Shown here: positions 1 to 14,574 of the stretch, piece by piece
Layout of the letters: every line of letters begins with the position of its first letter
Numbering within the stretch: position 1 is the first letter of the stretch
DNA from: Prochilodus magdalenae
Lineage: Eukaryota; Chordata; Actinopteri; Characiformes; Prochilodontidae
NCBI GenBank assembly: GCA_024036415.1
Contig: JAMWET010007209.1
Span: 502,501-566,500 of the forward strand
Length of the DNA: 64,000 nucleotides
Direction: 5' to 3'
Notes under the pieces: generated by a model
Seen by the model: the letters and a program-made list of their open reading frames with translations, nothing else
Databases searched by the model: none
Told to the model about the DNA's origin: nothing
Translations under genes and position numbers: made by a program

Positions 1-3000
1 CAGATAGCAGTTTGGTTTAATGGTGGTTAGAGATGGCGCAATGCCACTTGTTCCTTTGCAGCACTGATAACGTTGTTGATACTTTGAGTATCGGACAATA
101 CGATCTTTCTTTCCGTTTAAAACTACTAAGCGTCAGTTGTTGAGATGTAAACAGTGTCTTTCAGAGTGGCTTGATATGAAATGCTCTATGCTGTTCTACA
201 GGAACCTCCAGATTCTTTACAGGGGTGGTGATAGGCATTGGGGGTTGTTGTGTCTACAATGCAAATGCAACCACGTTTTTTACTACGCAGAAGCACCAGT
301 GAGTCTATACAAGGTCAAGAATGTCGTCTTTGGCCATGCATGGTTTTAAAAATTGGGTATTAGGCCAAAAGTTTATCTCAGAACTCCAGTAAAACACCGT
401 CTTAGTCATCAGGCAGTGCATTCATAGCCTTTTTGTGTAGTGGATTTTTTAGAATCATTAGTGCCTCCTGTCTTATGTCTGGTTTCTGCCACCATCACTG
501 TGAATAATTTCATATAGGATGGTGCAGATCATATCCAACCCCTCTGAATGACTGTGTGTGGCAGTTACTCATGCAGACTCTATAAAATAGGTTTTCCCTT
601 TTAGATGTTCAAGTAGGCTCTCATGACCAAACTCCTCGTAACACTGCCCTCCCCAGCTAACAACGTCACACCTGCCTATTTCAGGGCAGATTTATTTCAG
701 CTAGAAAGAATCTGATGCAGCATTTCCGCTATCTTCCCGTTTGTGATTGTGCCCGATCTCTAACGGCGGTACAGATTGTTTGATGTGCATTTTAAAGCCT
801 ATTTCTGTGGAAAGTGCGTCTACTGAGGCAATAGACAGCATATGTAAATTTACCTTCACACTCACGTCAAGGGACAGGGAGGCCCTAAATGCCTCTCGTC
901 TGTCTGCGTGGTCTTTCTCCCGCCCATTAGCAGCTGCTTTCCCCTACAGAAATCTCATCCCGCCAGGAACGCTCCTGCATTTTAACAGTGCTGTGTCTGT
1001 CAAGATTTCCAGCCTGATGGAAATAGATTACATGTGGCTTATTCCCTTGTGCACCGTCTGCAGTGTCACTGGTGGGATTTTATGCGGAGCAAAACATATG
1101 GAATTTGTCAGGGCTTCAGGTTTAGGTAGCTTCCATCTAGCTAGCTTGACACAGGGCTTTACCTGAGAACATTAGAACTAAAAAGCAGGTTATGTGGTCG
1201 GCAAACACGTATGTGCTCAGAAAAATGCTGATATCAGAACACATACGCATCACATTTCCACAGTAAGCCTCTCCAGTACTATTTCAGGTTACTGGCCAAC
1301 ACCTAGTTTGGCTTATCAGTGCTCCAGTAAATTAAATCAGATGGCTGGGGGCATCCAGGGGAACTCAGGAACCAAACTTGGCTCTTCAAACTAGCAATGC
1401 ACAGTTCTTGGTATGTTTTACTGTACTGCGCTTTATTAATGCTTACTCTAGTGTTGTTTATGATGTGCTTGTGTGTCTAAGACTTTTGCACAGTCCCGTG
1501 TAGCTTGCGTGTTGGTGGTTCGGACTTGCAGCACCGTAGTGACTATGGCGGCCATGGTGCTACATTAGCCTGAGGACCGGATGTTTCTAACCTACTAATT
1601 CATAATTAGACACCTGTGTTCCCCAAGGCTACTCCCGCCAGCATAATTCAGCCAGTTCTGAAGCCAGTATTACTTTTCAGATGATTCAGCTGATAAATGA
1701 AAGCCCAGACGCCCCTGCTCTTTCAAAATGGGCCCTTTTATGTCCTTTAAAGGTTCTGCGGTGTGTCTCTCGTCTGTGCTGTCGGATAGTACAAATAGTG
1801 AAGAATTGCCCTCAGAACAGTTCCTAGAAATGTCTAAGTGCAGGATGGAAGTGAGCGACTCTTGAAGATGAAAGGGTGTGAGGAGAAAGATGGGTGAGTC
1901 AGATTGATGGAGGGAGGGCTGGTTGGCGGCTCTTGGTTGCTAGTTTTGAGGCTAGAGGGTTTTGAGCACTGCGCTGCTGCAGTAATGTGGTGCTTTTTCA
2001 TACAGGCTATTTGAATGGAAACAAACCCCATGTGTCCATATTGCCCCGGCCAGTATTCCTGATATGACTCAGTCTTGGTTAATGTTCTTGTTACATGGGG
2101 AACATTAGAGGTTCTCGACTGGCTTCTCTTTCACCTTGTCACCTAGCAATAAGCGGATCTCATCACTGTGTACAAAAAAATTCCAGTGTTAATTCCACAT
2201 ATTACGTTTTAATCCTTGACCGATGGGATTAGGCTAATGCGGTGAGCCGGATGTCAGGTATCTGCTGTTGGTGTGCTGGTATCGATCACCAGTACCTTTT
2301 CTGTGAATTTCCTGTATGCTTGTCATTCCTGGCTGTTCATCCTGAGGTGGGGTTAACTGATGACATGATATGTCAACAGACATCCGTGGACACCTTCACT
2401 CTCACAGCACTTAACCCAGCTATGATCTCTTTGATGATTTTGGGTGGTTTTAGGAGAGAAATGACTTTATAACTGAGTTTCTACATTCTTCTAGCTTTGT
2501 GCTCTAGCCCCCTCCCACTATTCCCGTCGTTTTTGCCTTTCCCCTGTTCTCCCTCCCTCAGTAGCATTCATCTCTCTGTAAAGCTCCTCTCCTACCCAGT
2601 CGGTGCTGTTGAGCTGACTGAGGCCGTTTCTAAAGTGGATATTTTTCCTCCTGTGCGTGTGGACGGAGGGTAACAGCTCATACTCATCATGCCGACAGCC
2701 TCATTTTCTGGCTGTCTTGCTGCTCTGGGGTCAAGGATGCATCGTCATACCCCTTACTCTAGTATCAGAGTTGGCCTAGGAAGATTAGGCTCTCCCTCAC
2801 TGTGAAATGTCGCCTTTCCAATGCCATACATTCTCCCATCACACTAGCTTCCCTCTGCTCAGTCGGTAATGGAGAACACAGAATCTGAGGATACAGGAGA
2901 TCAGTCCCGTGTTGCATCATGAAGTTGCTGTGGTTTAGCGCTGCCTTGATTGTTCAATTAACCTGGAATACTTGATCAAAACAAACAGTGATTAGGAAAT

Positions 3001-6000
3001 ATTTTGCAAATATTCTGAAATCTTTGAAAGACGTGTTTTGTTATTGTTCAGTCCAATTTTTGGTTTGTCGTTGTTTGGTCAAAATAATCAACGGCTTGAT
3101 TACTGATATTACAGATACTGTTATGGTTGTCTAATGTTCAGTGAACAAAGCTGCTGATTGCAGGAGCAGCCTTGAAGGAATTGGCCAGTGAAATATCAAA
3201 TGTGCACAGTTTTCCATATATCCCAGATGGTGTTGGTCAGTGTTCAGATTTTGCTTCTTAAGCAAGTTGCAAGACTAACTTTGCTAACAAACATTACAAG
3301 TCCATAGACACCCAAACTGCTTCTATAAATACATTCCACAAACTCACTTTCAACCCACCCACACCTCATGACTCAGGACACAGTGACTTATTGCTGACCA
3401 CGTAGTCACGCAAAACTGAACGCTGCAGTCGGCCTCTTCTTACAACAGGCGCTGTGACTGCAGAGTCTGACTCCCCTTCACGTTCGCATGCACCTGTGGA
3501 CTGTCTGTGGATATTGCTGTTGAGATTTCTGTTTATTGCGATTGAAAGATTAATGGTTATTCATGAAAAGAAATAACCGGGGGTCCTTGGGGGTTCACAG
3601 CCCCTGGATTACCCTCCTGACCCGAATGCCTCTGAAAATAAACGTATAATGATGTTAAGCTGTCACTGTTAAGCTGCTTCACCAACGATCAGCGAGCTGC
3701 TGTCTTTGGTATTCTTGACTAACTAGAGATGCAGCACTTCCTCTGTGCTGTAGCAATTGGTTCACCCAGCCGGTTCTTCATAGCCTAAAGAGAGATAGAT
3801 AATCTCAATTAATGTGTGGAAGGGCAAATTACCAACCTGGAAAACAGCAGGTTTGGCAAACAGTGTTGCCATTGAAATTAGCAACTGCATCACTGTGGTG
3901 AATGAGCAGCCAGCCAACGCTGCATTAGCGAGCCAGTATGGCACCCCTGAATATACCAGAGGGTATTCCACACACTTGACACAGTACCTGTAGCCTAGAA
4001 TAGCTGTCCATAGTGTTCAGCCACACAGTGAAGTTAAATGAACCTGCATTTGTTGTAAGATGTATCAACTTCAGACCATGAAACGGGTCTCAGAACAAAA
4101 GACGGGTTCTGTTTAGGTGGCCACCAATGCTACCTCAGATCACCCCGTCTTACTTGCCTGAAAGAACTTCAGGACTTCTTTTAAAGCAGTACAAAAGTGT
4201 ACTGCTGGCTTTAGTAGGTACATTCATCCTCATAAGCCCTGACGGTGGTCTTACAGCTCTAAGATCATTAAGCTAGAAACCTCCCACCCAAGGACAAAGT
4301 AAGTACCCCCAAGATAAGCAGATTGTGTTTTATAGTTAGTTTGCTTCGTGAAAGAGCGTTTAAAAGACTCGGTCACAAACAATTCATTTGAAATTGAACA
4401 GCAATAATAAGAATTCATGGGGCTGGCTTTAGTTTCATTGGATCCAGGAGCCTGTAGGTAGGCTTCCTGACTGAACTGCTGTTTTACTTATATTTCAGGC
4501 TGTATACGTTATGCTGAAACACATTCCCCACACTAGCGTTCTGACTATAGCAGTGGCAGCAAATAGGCTGTATTGATATGGAGCTTTGCCCCCTCCCAAG
4601 CATCTGTGGCCCAGTATGATTGTGTTCCTCTGGTCCACACAGGCGGTTTCAGTGGCAGGCTCTTTGTCAGGGCTAATGCTGCGAGAGAGGCTTGCTTCCA
4701 CTAATAAAAAGTTAAATTGTATTTTGTCAAACATAAATTATTAGGTAATGGATATTTCACAGATAGCAGCTCATTTATTCCGTAGCCTCCGGCATGCACG
4801 CTATTCCGTGAAGGGTTAGGGTCCTGTTTTCAGTAGCTATGGCAGATGCAATTGTATTAGACCATGCTTGAAAAGCTGCCAAAAGCAAAGTTTCATTCAG
4901 AGCTAATGCAGATCCGGCTGGAGGCCCCGTGCTGTTTGTTTATGGGAGGGGAAGCACAAGCCTCCTTCGTTCTTCACAGCTCCTGTTTTGCCGGGATTCA
5001 CCATGTTTCCCAGAACCAGGATTTGCAGATGATGAGTTTGGGGAAAATTAGCAGTCTTGCTGACATGATGCAGGCCGCAGCTAATACGCAGAGCCTATTC
5101 CTCTGTTTGCTGAGGTCCACACTGGGCTATTTCTTCTGAAGGCTTTGAGAGGAACGTGTGAGAACCTGCTCGTGTTTTGTCTGTATTTATCGCTACAGCT
5201 TTCAGCTTTACAGAACCCTCGACGTCGATCTTAAAGATATTTGTTTTTTACTGATCCCACACAGAAAAGGGCACATGGAAACTGAGGTGATAAAATAAAG
5301 GAATCAACATGAAAGCATAATCATAGACCTGGCTTTAAAAGCCTTTCTCTGGAGAGTCCCATTAGTGCTTTAAGTTTTAAGTCTGACTGGCTCTTAGAAT
5401 AGTCCATAACAGCTGTGGGTAGTTTTCCCATCCATACGTTTCCCTCAGATCTTTAATCACACTTTATTAACAGTATTGAAAGAGAAGGATTTCCCATTGA
5501 TCCTGCAAAGGTCTTAAAGGAGTCTGAAGTGTTCTCTTGCTGTGTGCGTTTGAGGCTCTATACTGATTTAACAGACTAACAGACAAAAATAACGGGCGGA
5601 ATGATTCGGTTCCAGCAGTTATTTGTCAGAGGAACAAGTTGAGAATGGGAGCTGGAGTCAGAGATCCTGCAGCGCGTGGAATTCCTGACATGGACTGAGG
5701 GACGCGTGTAATTGTCTCAGTAAGGAAAATATAGAACGGCTTGTTTGTTCCATTACAAAACGTTTTGTGGTAATTGTTTTTGCGCCACCCCACTGATGCA
5801 GATAATTGGTCTTATTATCGTCTGAAAAAAAAAAGACGTTTCCTTCTTTTCTTTTTTTTTTGTTCTAATTATGCAATACGATAAATGTATTGCAATTACG
5901 ACCTTGTATAACCGCCTACTGAAAGATTTTTCTTCATGAGCACACATTAAAAGGAAGGCCAAGGACTGTTAGCTTAACAGCGGAGATTTGTGACCCCTGG

Positions 6001-6652
6001 CTTCACAGTTTAGAACAAAATGAACATAATTTAGCAATTTCTACAGCTACTGCAGTAACGAGCTGCACATGTAGTTCCCAGTTCTGCTTGAGTGTAAGGG
6101 TCTCAGAGTTGTTTGCTTTGCTCTCTTGCTGCGTCTTGTGGAAAACAGAACGTTAGTGCAGTTCTCTAGCATTTAGTTTCACGATTTGGGGGTTTATTGC
6201 TCTTCTCCATGCAGACCTTCTCCTTGCTCTCTCGTTCACAGTAAAACTAGCACTTCTACTTCCACCGCTGGCTAACTGTTGTTGCATTCGTGGTCAATGT
6301 AGGTAGTGAGCCTCTGTATACGTTTAAGCATTGATCTGCTTTACTGACTGTATTACTAATCAGCATCAGCAGCTCACTGAGTGCTGAAGAACATGACTGA
6401 AGGAGCACAATGTTGAGAAGTCCTCCATGTGGGTGCACTTCCAAATGCTAAAGTTTTGCTTAGCGCAGTACAGCTGTGCACAGCAACATGCAGCCGGACA
6501 TGCATCACCTGTTTATGCCCATTAGGAGTTCCCCTACCGTCACTACAGTAATACGAGCTTGTTTTAATTTGACAGATTGAGTTGTTTTATAATTAATAAT
6601 AACAAATGGTTATTGCACAGGGTACAACAAAATTGGGTAACAGGGGGCAAGA

Positions 6653-6695
<43 letters not shown>

Positions 6696-7163
6696 AAAAC
6701 ATTTGAATGAGAAGCCAATCTTTTAATTTTTTTGTCTTTCTCATGACCTTTTAAAAACAAGCACATGCATAAGCACATGCGTGATTGATCACACACGCTT
6801 GAAACATAAGGGATATTAAAAATGAACGGTTGGATAGACAGGTCACAAAGTGGTCCAACACAAAGTTTGAGCTATTTTTGTCTGTGTTCCTTATTGTCTT
6901 TTTTCTTTTGTACTTGCTAATTTTACCTAGCCCATGGAGACATAGCTCACCAAATAAATAGGGCCAATTTGTGTAGCGTATGAGTTTACTTTTTCTTTTT
7001 CTTTTGGTGGAGCAAATCTAAGTTCTCTTCCAGTTCTTCCTGATCCTGGGTTGTTGTTTTGTTCATTAGTGGTTCTGTATCATCTTTGAAAAGTAGGAAG
7101 ATGAAAATCAGCCCATGGAAATCATGATCAGTTCCTCCAATGTGTTCTCTCTTTGTTGTGCAG
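1..7163 (+). other. neo1: Intron preceding the Ig1 exon (3' part) of neo1
   Basis: No coding exon is recognisable here. The open frames are short, unrelated to known domains and present on both strands. The neogenin signal-peptide exon, which should be GC-rich and start with a Met plus a hydrophobic run, is not visible, so this is read as the 3' part of the long first intron. It holds unique-looking A+T-rich sequence, a poly-A/T patch near 5820-5860 and a CA microsatellite at 6653-6691. It ends with a pyrimidine-rich tract and CAG acceptor at 7161-7163. The 5' limit of the intron lies outside the window. Confidence 0.75.
6653..6691. repeat. (CA)n microsatellite
   Basis: This is an uninterrupted CA dinucleotide run of about 19 units. 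It lies about 470 bp upstream of the Ig1 exon, and in the neo1 sense transcript it reads as CA repeats. It should be length-polymorphic, as such tracts usually are. Confidence 0.95.
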
Positions 7164-7472
7164 TGAGGACATTCACCCCGTTCCGGTTCTCGGTGGAGCC
7201 GGTGGACACGCTGGCTGTGCGCGGGATGCCTGCCGTGCTGAACTGCTCTGTGTCCAGTAAGGCTCCGGTGCGAGTGGAATGGAAGAAGGATGGCACATTC
7301 CCCAACCTGGCAGCAGACGACCGCAGACGCCTGCTCCCGGACGGCTCTCTTCTCATCAGCACCGTGGTGCACTCCAAACACAACAAACCTGACGAGGGCG
7401 TCTACCAGTGCGTGGCCACTATCGACACCCTGGGCACCATCAGCAGCCGCACGGCTCGCCTGACTGTGGCAG
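7164..7472 (+). CDS. neo1: Neogenin exon encoding Ig domain 1
   Basis: This exon encodes the first extracellular Ig domain of neogenin, a single-pass netrin and repulsive guidance molecule (RGM) receptor at the cell surface. The peptide opens with (V)RTFTPFRF and continues with VEPVDTL, the Ig1 cysteine in LNCSV, the tryptophan in EWKKDGTF, then [22 protein letters not shown] and the second cysteine in VYQCVAT, ending LTVAG. These strings match vertebrate neogenin closely; DCC differs at most of them. NCS is a potential N-glycosylation site. The acceptor CAG is at 7161-7163 and the donor gtaagg begins at 7473. The exon is 309 bp and phase 1 at both ends, so it encodes a whole Ig module and joins in frame to the next exon. 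It is probably exon 2, with the signal peptide exon upstream of the window. In DCC-family receptors the four Ig domains pack as a horseshoe, while netrin and RGM bind FN3 domains. A 131-codon frame on the other strand is a shadow. Confidence 0.96.
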
Positions 7473-7929
7473 GTAAGGGGATCAGGGCTGATGAGGGTTG
7501 ATGTCTAGGAGTGCAACTACAAGCAGCAATCTGTTAATCTATATAATACTAGTAGATCATGACTATCTGTTTTACCCTTTGCATCCACCTTTAATTAAAA
7601 TAACTGGATATAGAAGCAGTGATGCCTGCTTAAGGTAATTAAAAATAAACCGGAATTATTTGTTTGATTTTAATGGAATTTTTATGATCATTATTGCGAC
7701 GTAATAGGATAAGTTCTTATTCATTATTTTGCAGTTTGATTTCATTACTGCAGTACGTTGAAAGCCACTGAGTTGTTTCCTCTTACATCTGTCACACAAC
7801 ATGTTGTTTCCTAGCCTTACAGTTCCCCAGGATGTCATTAAAGTAAAATGTTTTCACAGTTGAAAGTAATGCAAGCTCATTTTTCTACTTAGAAAGCTGT
7901 ACTGTATAGATTTCCAGTTGATTTGGGAA

Positions 7930-8160
7930 ATCAGTGGGCACCAGCCCCGATCCTGGAGACCCGCCCTCCTGCAGAGTCTTATTCCAGCCACAATCTGCCG
8001 CACCTGCTCCAGCTAATTACCTTCTTCAGGAGTCCTTGATGGGGGCTGATCAGATGCATTAGGTGTAGGGCAACTGGGGATCTTCACGTTACATGCAGAC
8101 TGGGACTAAACTCTGAGGGAAAGCAGATTTTCAAGAGCGCGACTGGAGACCGCTGTACTA
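7930..8160. repeat. Angel-like short inverted-repeat element (degenerate)
   Basis: The left part reads CAGCCCCGATCCTGGAGACC, followed by a CTGCAGAGT motif. The right part carries the matching arms in reverse order (ACTAAACTCTGAGGG, then GACTGGAGACC). This arrangement of CTGGAG and CTGCAGAGTTTAG-type arms is a very common fish interspersed repeat resembling the Angel family of zebrafish. Both arms are diverged, and the family name is from memory, not from a search. Confidence 0.5.
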
Positions 8161-11100
8161 AATGATGTCAACATTGTTTATCTGCGTGATGCTTATAAAA
8201 CATTTATAGACATGTCTTGAAATGGTTTCATTAGAATAACCCAACTGTGATCGGTCATTCAACATATCCGCAGTATGTACTCATGTGTCTGGCAGACAAC
8301 TTGGGATGGCAGTGTTGTGGGAAGAAACTGCAGTAGGCCTAACAGTTCAGTCATAGCATTAGAGTATTAGAAACCATATAGCTTTCACTGGCACGTATAG
8401 TATATTCAGAACGACCACATACTCATTATAGGGCGTTGTACAGCATTCTGGAGCTTGTGGAGCGGGGCTAATGCGTTTAGTAAGATAATTGTTGCAGCTG
8501 TAGTGGTGGTAGATGAAAAGCGGTACATTTCAGGTCAGGCTGCAACATTCTGTGGCTCCTAAGAGCAGTCTTAGATCTGCATCCTCTCCCTTTACCCGGC
8601 TTTCCCTTTTCCCTCTCCCCGGTGTAAGTGTGAGGAGACGAATGAAAGCCAGAGTGGCGACAGCCTCCAGAGAGCGTTCCTGCTGTTCTGTCGGGTGAAA
8701 GTACGGAAGGAAGGCTGAAGTTTCTTCAAAGTGTTAAAACGGGCTCCGTGTCACTTCGCTCCCCAGATGTTGGCATTGCTTGCCCTTTCATATTCGCTCT
8801 GATGTTCAAACAGACTACAGACAATGACTGTGTGTGTGCGCGTGTGTGTCTAAGATGCCATTAGAGAGAGTACGTGTTGGATTTTTGCTGTCAGGTCAGT
8901 GAAGGAAGGCTGTATGAAGTGGGGATATCGGCATAGAGCTCCTACGTGTTCGCCAGGAGCACATTTCCTTGAACATCCAGCGCATTAAACAGTGCTTGAG
9001 CGGTATGTACTGATGCATTCTGGGTCTGCAGTATTGCAGTACTGCAAAAGGCGAAAGAGGAACTGCAGTTTGTTCTGGGAGCTTCTGTTTGAGAGTACAC
9101 CTGAGGCAACAGAACAGTGGTGGTAGTAACAGAGCTGCTTTGTGAATGAGTCTTCTTAGCACAGCATTTTTATGAATACCTCTGGGTCAGGTGCTTTTTA
9201 TGGAGAAGCGTCTCTCAAGTAGAGTAAAAATGAGGTCTGGCAGTTGCATGAATAAGGTTTCTACGTTTATTTTTTGGCCCCCGAAGGTCCACTGCAGTGT
9301 TGTTTCATGTACCAAGCATTTAAAGTAGCTTGTTTTGTGATGGTTCAAGATGGTCCTGGTCAGACTGGAAAGAGAACAGAAATCAGCCACTGCTATTGGA
9401 TACCTGGATCCTCTGGGAGGCTGGAATGATGCATTTGGTCAGAAGTCAGGAAGAGCCTAATGCTGATTCACCTTCATAGTGGAAATCCTCTGTAGCTGGC
9501 AGGAACAACACTCTGTGTTACTGCATCATGCATTTATGAGCTAGACAGCCAAAGACTGATATATGAAATATGTAACTGTGTTCTTCGTTGTGAGATCAAA
9601 ACCATGATCATGAATGATATATTTTAATAATGTTTTCATTCTACATGAAATTCTATCATGTTAAAGAATAGTTAGCCTGGTTAACCATGCCCCTTTCAAA
9701 GGTGCCATAGAAAACATGTTCGCTGATGTCTACAGGGATGGTATGTGACTTTGTGAGATGGTCATCAGAAAGGTGCTTGGGCCTGTTGTGAGGTATCTTT
9801 GAGAAGCCTGTGATAGCTATTGCTGTTATTATAAGATCAGGAAAGTGGCCGTGCTTAAGACGTTGGGAGACCAGCTGTAGTGGAAGTGAAAGTCTCTTAC
9901 TGCCGCGGGCAGCTGGAGTAGCTGTGTTGCCATCTTATAAATCACCACCTTATAAATATTTTGTGATTATTAGCTTTCTGTGCTACAGAGTGTCCACACT
10001 CTGGGAAGCACTGGCTCGCCCGGAAAGTTAATCATTCGGTTACCTCACATGAGGACATATTTTACCCATTAGCATTATTCAGTGTGTAAAGCAGATGTAT
10101 CACCTCCTTCAGAATATATCAGCTACTAAAAACATTTTTCCAAATATGCCCATAACACTGCATGTACAGCTCCAACCAGCTCTAATTTAAGACAGAATCC
10201 ATTTTGGATTTGTTGGTTTATGGTCGGGAATGACATGTTCCTCTCTCTGTTTGGTAGTTATACTTAATTGTCCTGTAGCATACTTTATTAGAGTAGATTT
10301 TATTATTTGTGGAAAACTCAAAAACTGAATTCTAAGCTGACAGCCCTCTTTTAATTAGCTTTTATTTTTTACATACATACTTAAGATCATTTCTTTGAAT
10401 ATAACCACCTGCCTGTCCCTACCAGCAAGTTGGTAGGCTTACCTGTACAGTGTATCAGCGTGCTCAGTTGCAGTAGAAGAAAGCAGAGTAACGTCCTGGC
10501 CTCGGATTCCTTTTCATGCCCACTATACCACTGTACCAAAGCCTGCTGCACTGCGTGCAATCATCCACTCAGCATGTAGACATACGGTAAAGGTCTTTGA
10601 GTGTCACAACGGTCTCTGGGTGAAAGCCAAGCATGTGCACAGTCCTACGTCTTCATCAGCACACCTCGGCTGCCATGAATATGGAACTTGCTTTTCTGGC
10701 ACAGAATTCGAATGCAGGGGGCTTTAAAAAAAGCAGAGTGAGATTTTAATCGAAAGAGGAAGAGACAGAATTTTTAATAAGGGCTGCAGAGGCGATGATT
10801 TGTATTAAGGTAAGGTCCTTCCATATATCTCCTACTGCTCTGCCCTCTGATAGCTTGGGCTGATCATTATTGCACCTGATTAGAATGATTCTAAATGATG
10901 TGTGATGATGCAGCATTCGTTTAAAAGACATTTATAGAATTCAGTACATTGAAATGTCTGGTGACTCGTCAACTAATATTCAGGACAGGCCTAACTGGCA
11001 GTGCTGTGCATCTGTATGACACATTGCAGGCTAATTTTTTGAGATGTGAATAGTCACGGGAAGACTACTGTATTGCGCGGCTCCAAGCACTACAGAACGT

Positions 11101-11914
11101 CTAATTACGCATCATCATAACAGTTCATATTCTGTCCCGGTGTTCAGATCAGAGGCATATTCCTGTAGTCTCACGATCCCATTTTTCTCCATCCCAGTCA
11201 GGCACAAGCCACTGGTAGCTGAACTACAAGTTTTAGCTTTTCCGAGGTTTTGGATGGAAAGGTTCCGTCTCCAAATTAGACACTTGGCACATCTGAAGTT
11301 CCCGCACGCTCTCAGACTCTCGCTCTCTCTTGTCTGCCTCTTTCACTCTTCTTTTTGCCCTCGTTCTGTCCCCTCTAGGGAAGAATCTGCCTTCAAGTGT
11401 GACTACACCCCCCCCCTCCACACACAGAAGATGCAAGCTACTCTCCATTGCTCTCTCTTTTCCTCTCTGTCTGTCTCTGTCACTCTTTCACCAGGCTTTT
11501 GACGCTGAATGCGATCCACTGGATCAGCAGCAACGCTGGAAAAATCATTTCTCCCCTGATGAATAGAAGTGGCAGGCATTTAGAGGAAGCAGATTTACAA
11601 CAGTGCATTTAAGCCCATTGGGTTGTGATGACCCTCTATTCTTCTTTTGTGTCCTTTTTTAAAGGCCTGTCAGTTCTGCGCACGGCTGCTGCCCATTATT
11701 GCCTGGAAGTCTGGGAAGTGAAGGCGTGTGCTGTATTCCTCCGAATACAGGCTCATTCCACATGCGATAGAAGGAAGCGGATTTGATGGATTTGAAATGT
11801 TGGATTTACAGGGTGGAGGATAACATTGAATCATCTGTGTTCTGATTTGGTTCAGTGGAATAATGTGGAAGGTTTAAACTAGAAGGAGAACGTTGGTGAA
11901 CTGAGTGGACTTTA

Positions 11915-12115
11915 CAAAGGTGTTGCTGTGAAATCCAGACTGATTGGAAAGGTGTTGCTGGTCTGTTGCTGTGTATTTCCTGTGGGGGTTGTTAAGTGTT
12001 GCTAGACCATCACTGTAGTGTACCAGGTGGTTGATAAGATGTTGCTGGGCCACTACCATCGTATTCCAGACAGCTGCTAATGCATATGTTGGTATGTATG
12101 TGACGGCTATGAGGG
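11915..12115. repeat. Degenerate GTTGCTRGG-type minisatellite-like repeat
   Basis: Loosely repeated words such as GGTGTTGCTG, GTCTGTTGCTG, AGTGTTGCTAGACC, CAGGTGGTTG and GATGTTGCTGGGCC recur every 20-35 bp. They alternate with GTGTACCAG or GTATTCCAG. This recalls a degenerate tandem repeat (TTGCTAGG...TATTCCAGG) scattered through many fish genomes. It is too diverged to define a unit length. Confidence 0.45.
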
Positions 12116-14574
12116 TCACCTTGAGACATGTCCATTGTGACGTCACTGTAGCAGGTAGATTTGCTTTTTATCCACATTCTCCAGTTCATTTCTTCTGGGG
12201 CGGGGGACAATGTATTTGAATGAATGCTGTATGAAAATCGCTTGCACAGCATGTCCCCTAAGCACGATCGCGCTGCACTATACCGCCCTGCATAGCTGTG
12301 TCTGTGACTTCTATCTGGAAACCTGCGACCCTTGTAAATGGTGGCACAGAAAGCACAAAGGAACAAAACGAAGATCTGTCATGTGGTTCGGTCAGGCCAG
12401 CATAAATAAAAGCAAGCAGTGATTTCTGTTTTAGTGTAATTACCACTTTTGGCACTGTAAATGCTGCGACTTGTCTCCTTGCATCGTATTTGGCACTTCC
12501 TTCATTGGAAGAAGTGCAGCCTCATCTTCTCGCTCATCCCTGCTCAGCTGCAGCCTGAAAGCTCTCGGTCCAAACTCTGGTCCATGTTACTGCTGTAGTC
12601 CGAGCTTGTTTTCTGCTCATGGCCATTTCATTACGACCATAGCTGAGCCATGGTGGATTTCTGTATTCGCCGTCCATTAAAGGCTCTCTGATCCTTATGT
12701 CCTGCCATCAGTGAGTATCGGAGGTCTGTAGAGGTTTGTTAGCATAATTACACAAAACAGTTCCTCACAGTTCCTCTATGAACTGGTCTTCTCTTCTGTC
12801 CCAGGATAAATATTTACACTTAGTCTCTTGAGAAGCAGTTGGAAGCAGTTTATTTAGAAGGTTTTTGTTTAGAGAGATTAAGATGGACTCTTGTTTATAT
12901 GCTTATTTATCACAGTGATTGATGGTGAGATGGCTGTTCTTCTTCCTGGTATAAACCTTGACGTTTTCTTCGATTACGTAATGCTTGAGGACTGTTAATA
13001 TTGTCCGTGTTTCCCCCTCCCTTAGCCCCACTTTAACAGATTTGTTTTTGTTTGCTGGTCTTGAGCGGGAAGCGTATTTGTCTGTCCATTCTCCGCGGGT
13101 GTTGGAGGCCAGCGAGCGAGCTGTCAGTCAGACAGAGCAGAAGAAGGAGGGGTGACAGCAGCGCTTCTCTGGAACGCACTCTTTGCAGCCGAAGTGAATG
13201 GAGAGTAGAATGAAGCGGCAGCTTAAAGCATTACCATATGAAATAAATCCTGTTACCGAACTGTCAGAACCAGCGCTATCCTGCTTTAAATTGTCTCCCT
13301 TGAACTGCAGAAGCATTAAATTGAGAATGGGGACGTAAGTGTGTGTGTTGGGGTTTGGCGGAAAGGTGGGGGGTGGGGTGGGGATAGCACTCTGCACGAA
13401 GGAGGCCCCGCAATGTAAGTGCATTCATGATTAAGTGAGTGTGTCCTCGTTTCCTGTGGGCTATCCTGAACTTTATGTGCAATGGCCCCTGGGATTCCAG
13501 CAGACTCGTCTTAGCACACCGGCAGCTGCAAATGAAAAACACAGTCGGGGCAGGTGTACGTGTGGAGGGGGCCGTTGTATTGTTCGCGCTTTAACTTGAA
13601 CACTTGCTCGGTTTCCATGCTCTGTAGGTAACAGCATGCTCAGACTTAGTGCAGACCCCTACTGGGGTGGTACACAACCAGACCTTAAGACTATTGTTGT
13701 ACCTTTGAGGGCACAGTTACATTGCCTGCACCAACATGTCTGCTCAGATCCCCTGTAGTCTTTGAAACTGTTCCGTCTTACTTTACGAAACCAGCCCGGG
13801 GATTTTGTGGAGTGTGCAGCTTCTGAGCTTTTAATCGATACCATGCTCACGTTTGTAAGGAGATGTTTTATTTACTGGCAGTTATTATTGTGTGCAAAAT
13901 AGAAATCGACCGTTGCTTTTTTCTTTTGACAGGGAAACAAACTGAAAAAGCCAGAAATGCAGCCCGAAACTCTGTATCACAGTCATGGTGCATTGTTAAA
14001 CCTGTCTAAACTCTTCTAAATTGTAAACTGAATGTATAACAGATGGCAGTAACACTCGAACTCTGATGGCCAGTTCACAGCGGGTTTGTTTGTTTAGTCG
14101 TCTGATCGAAACAGATATGCTTCCATTGCAGTAGGTGTTTCAGTTGGAACCCAGCTAGACGTGTGTCTGACATATGTCAGAATGCCTGGCCTTTCGACCT
14201 GTTCATTAAGAAAAGGAGGAAAAGAAGAGCAGATATGGAGGCACTGTGGATCAGACTGTGCAGTCATTCACACTTCACATGTACTACGCTTCTGTGACAC
14301 GCTAACCTGGTGTGAATTCAACATCAGGTTTAATAATCAGATTTCTTTATACATGACCTCTATCACTACTGCTGAGTGAAATCTCTGCTCTATTTATCCA
14401 CCGCTTTCAGCACCAGCCACACTTCTCTGTTCCTGTCTGCGTGCAGAGAGGTGCTGTGTCACCTTATGGTGATCTCACAAGTAACCAGCAGGGGAGGAGA
14501 AAGGAAGGCCATTAATTAAGAGATTAAACGAGTGCATGGGCAGAGTGTGCAAGCCCAGCAGGAGGGGCTAATGT

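Noticed and set aside
7108..7386. Open frames antisense to the Ig1 exon
   Set aside because: They are mirror shadows of the GC-rich coding exon; the plus strand carries the conserved neogenin residues.
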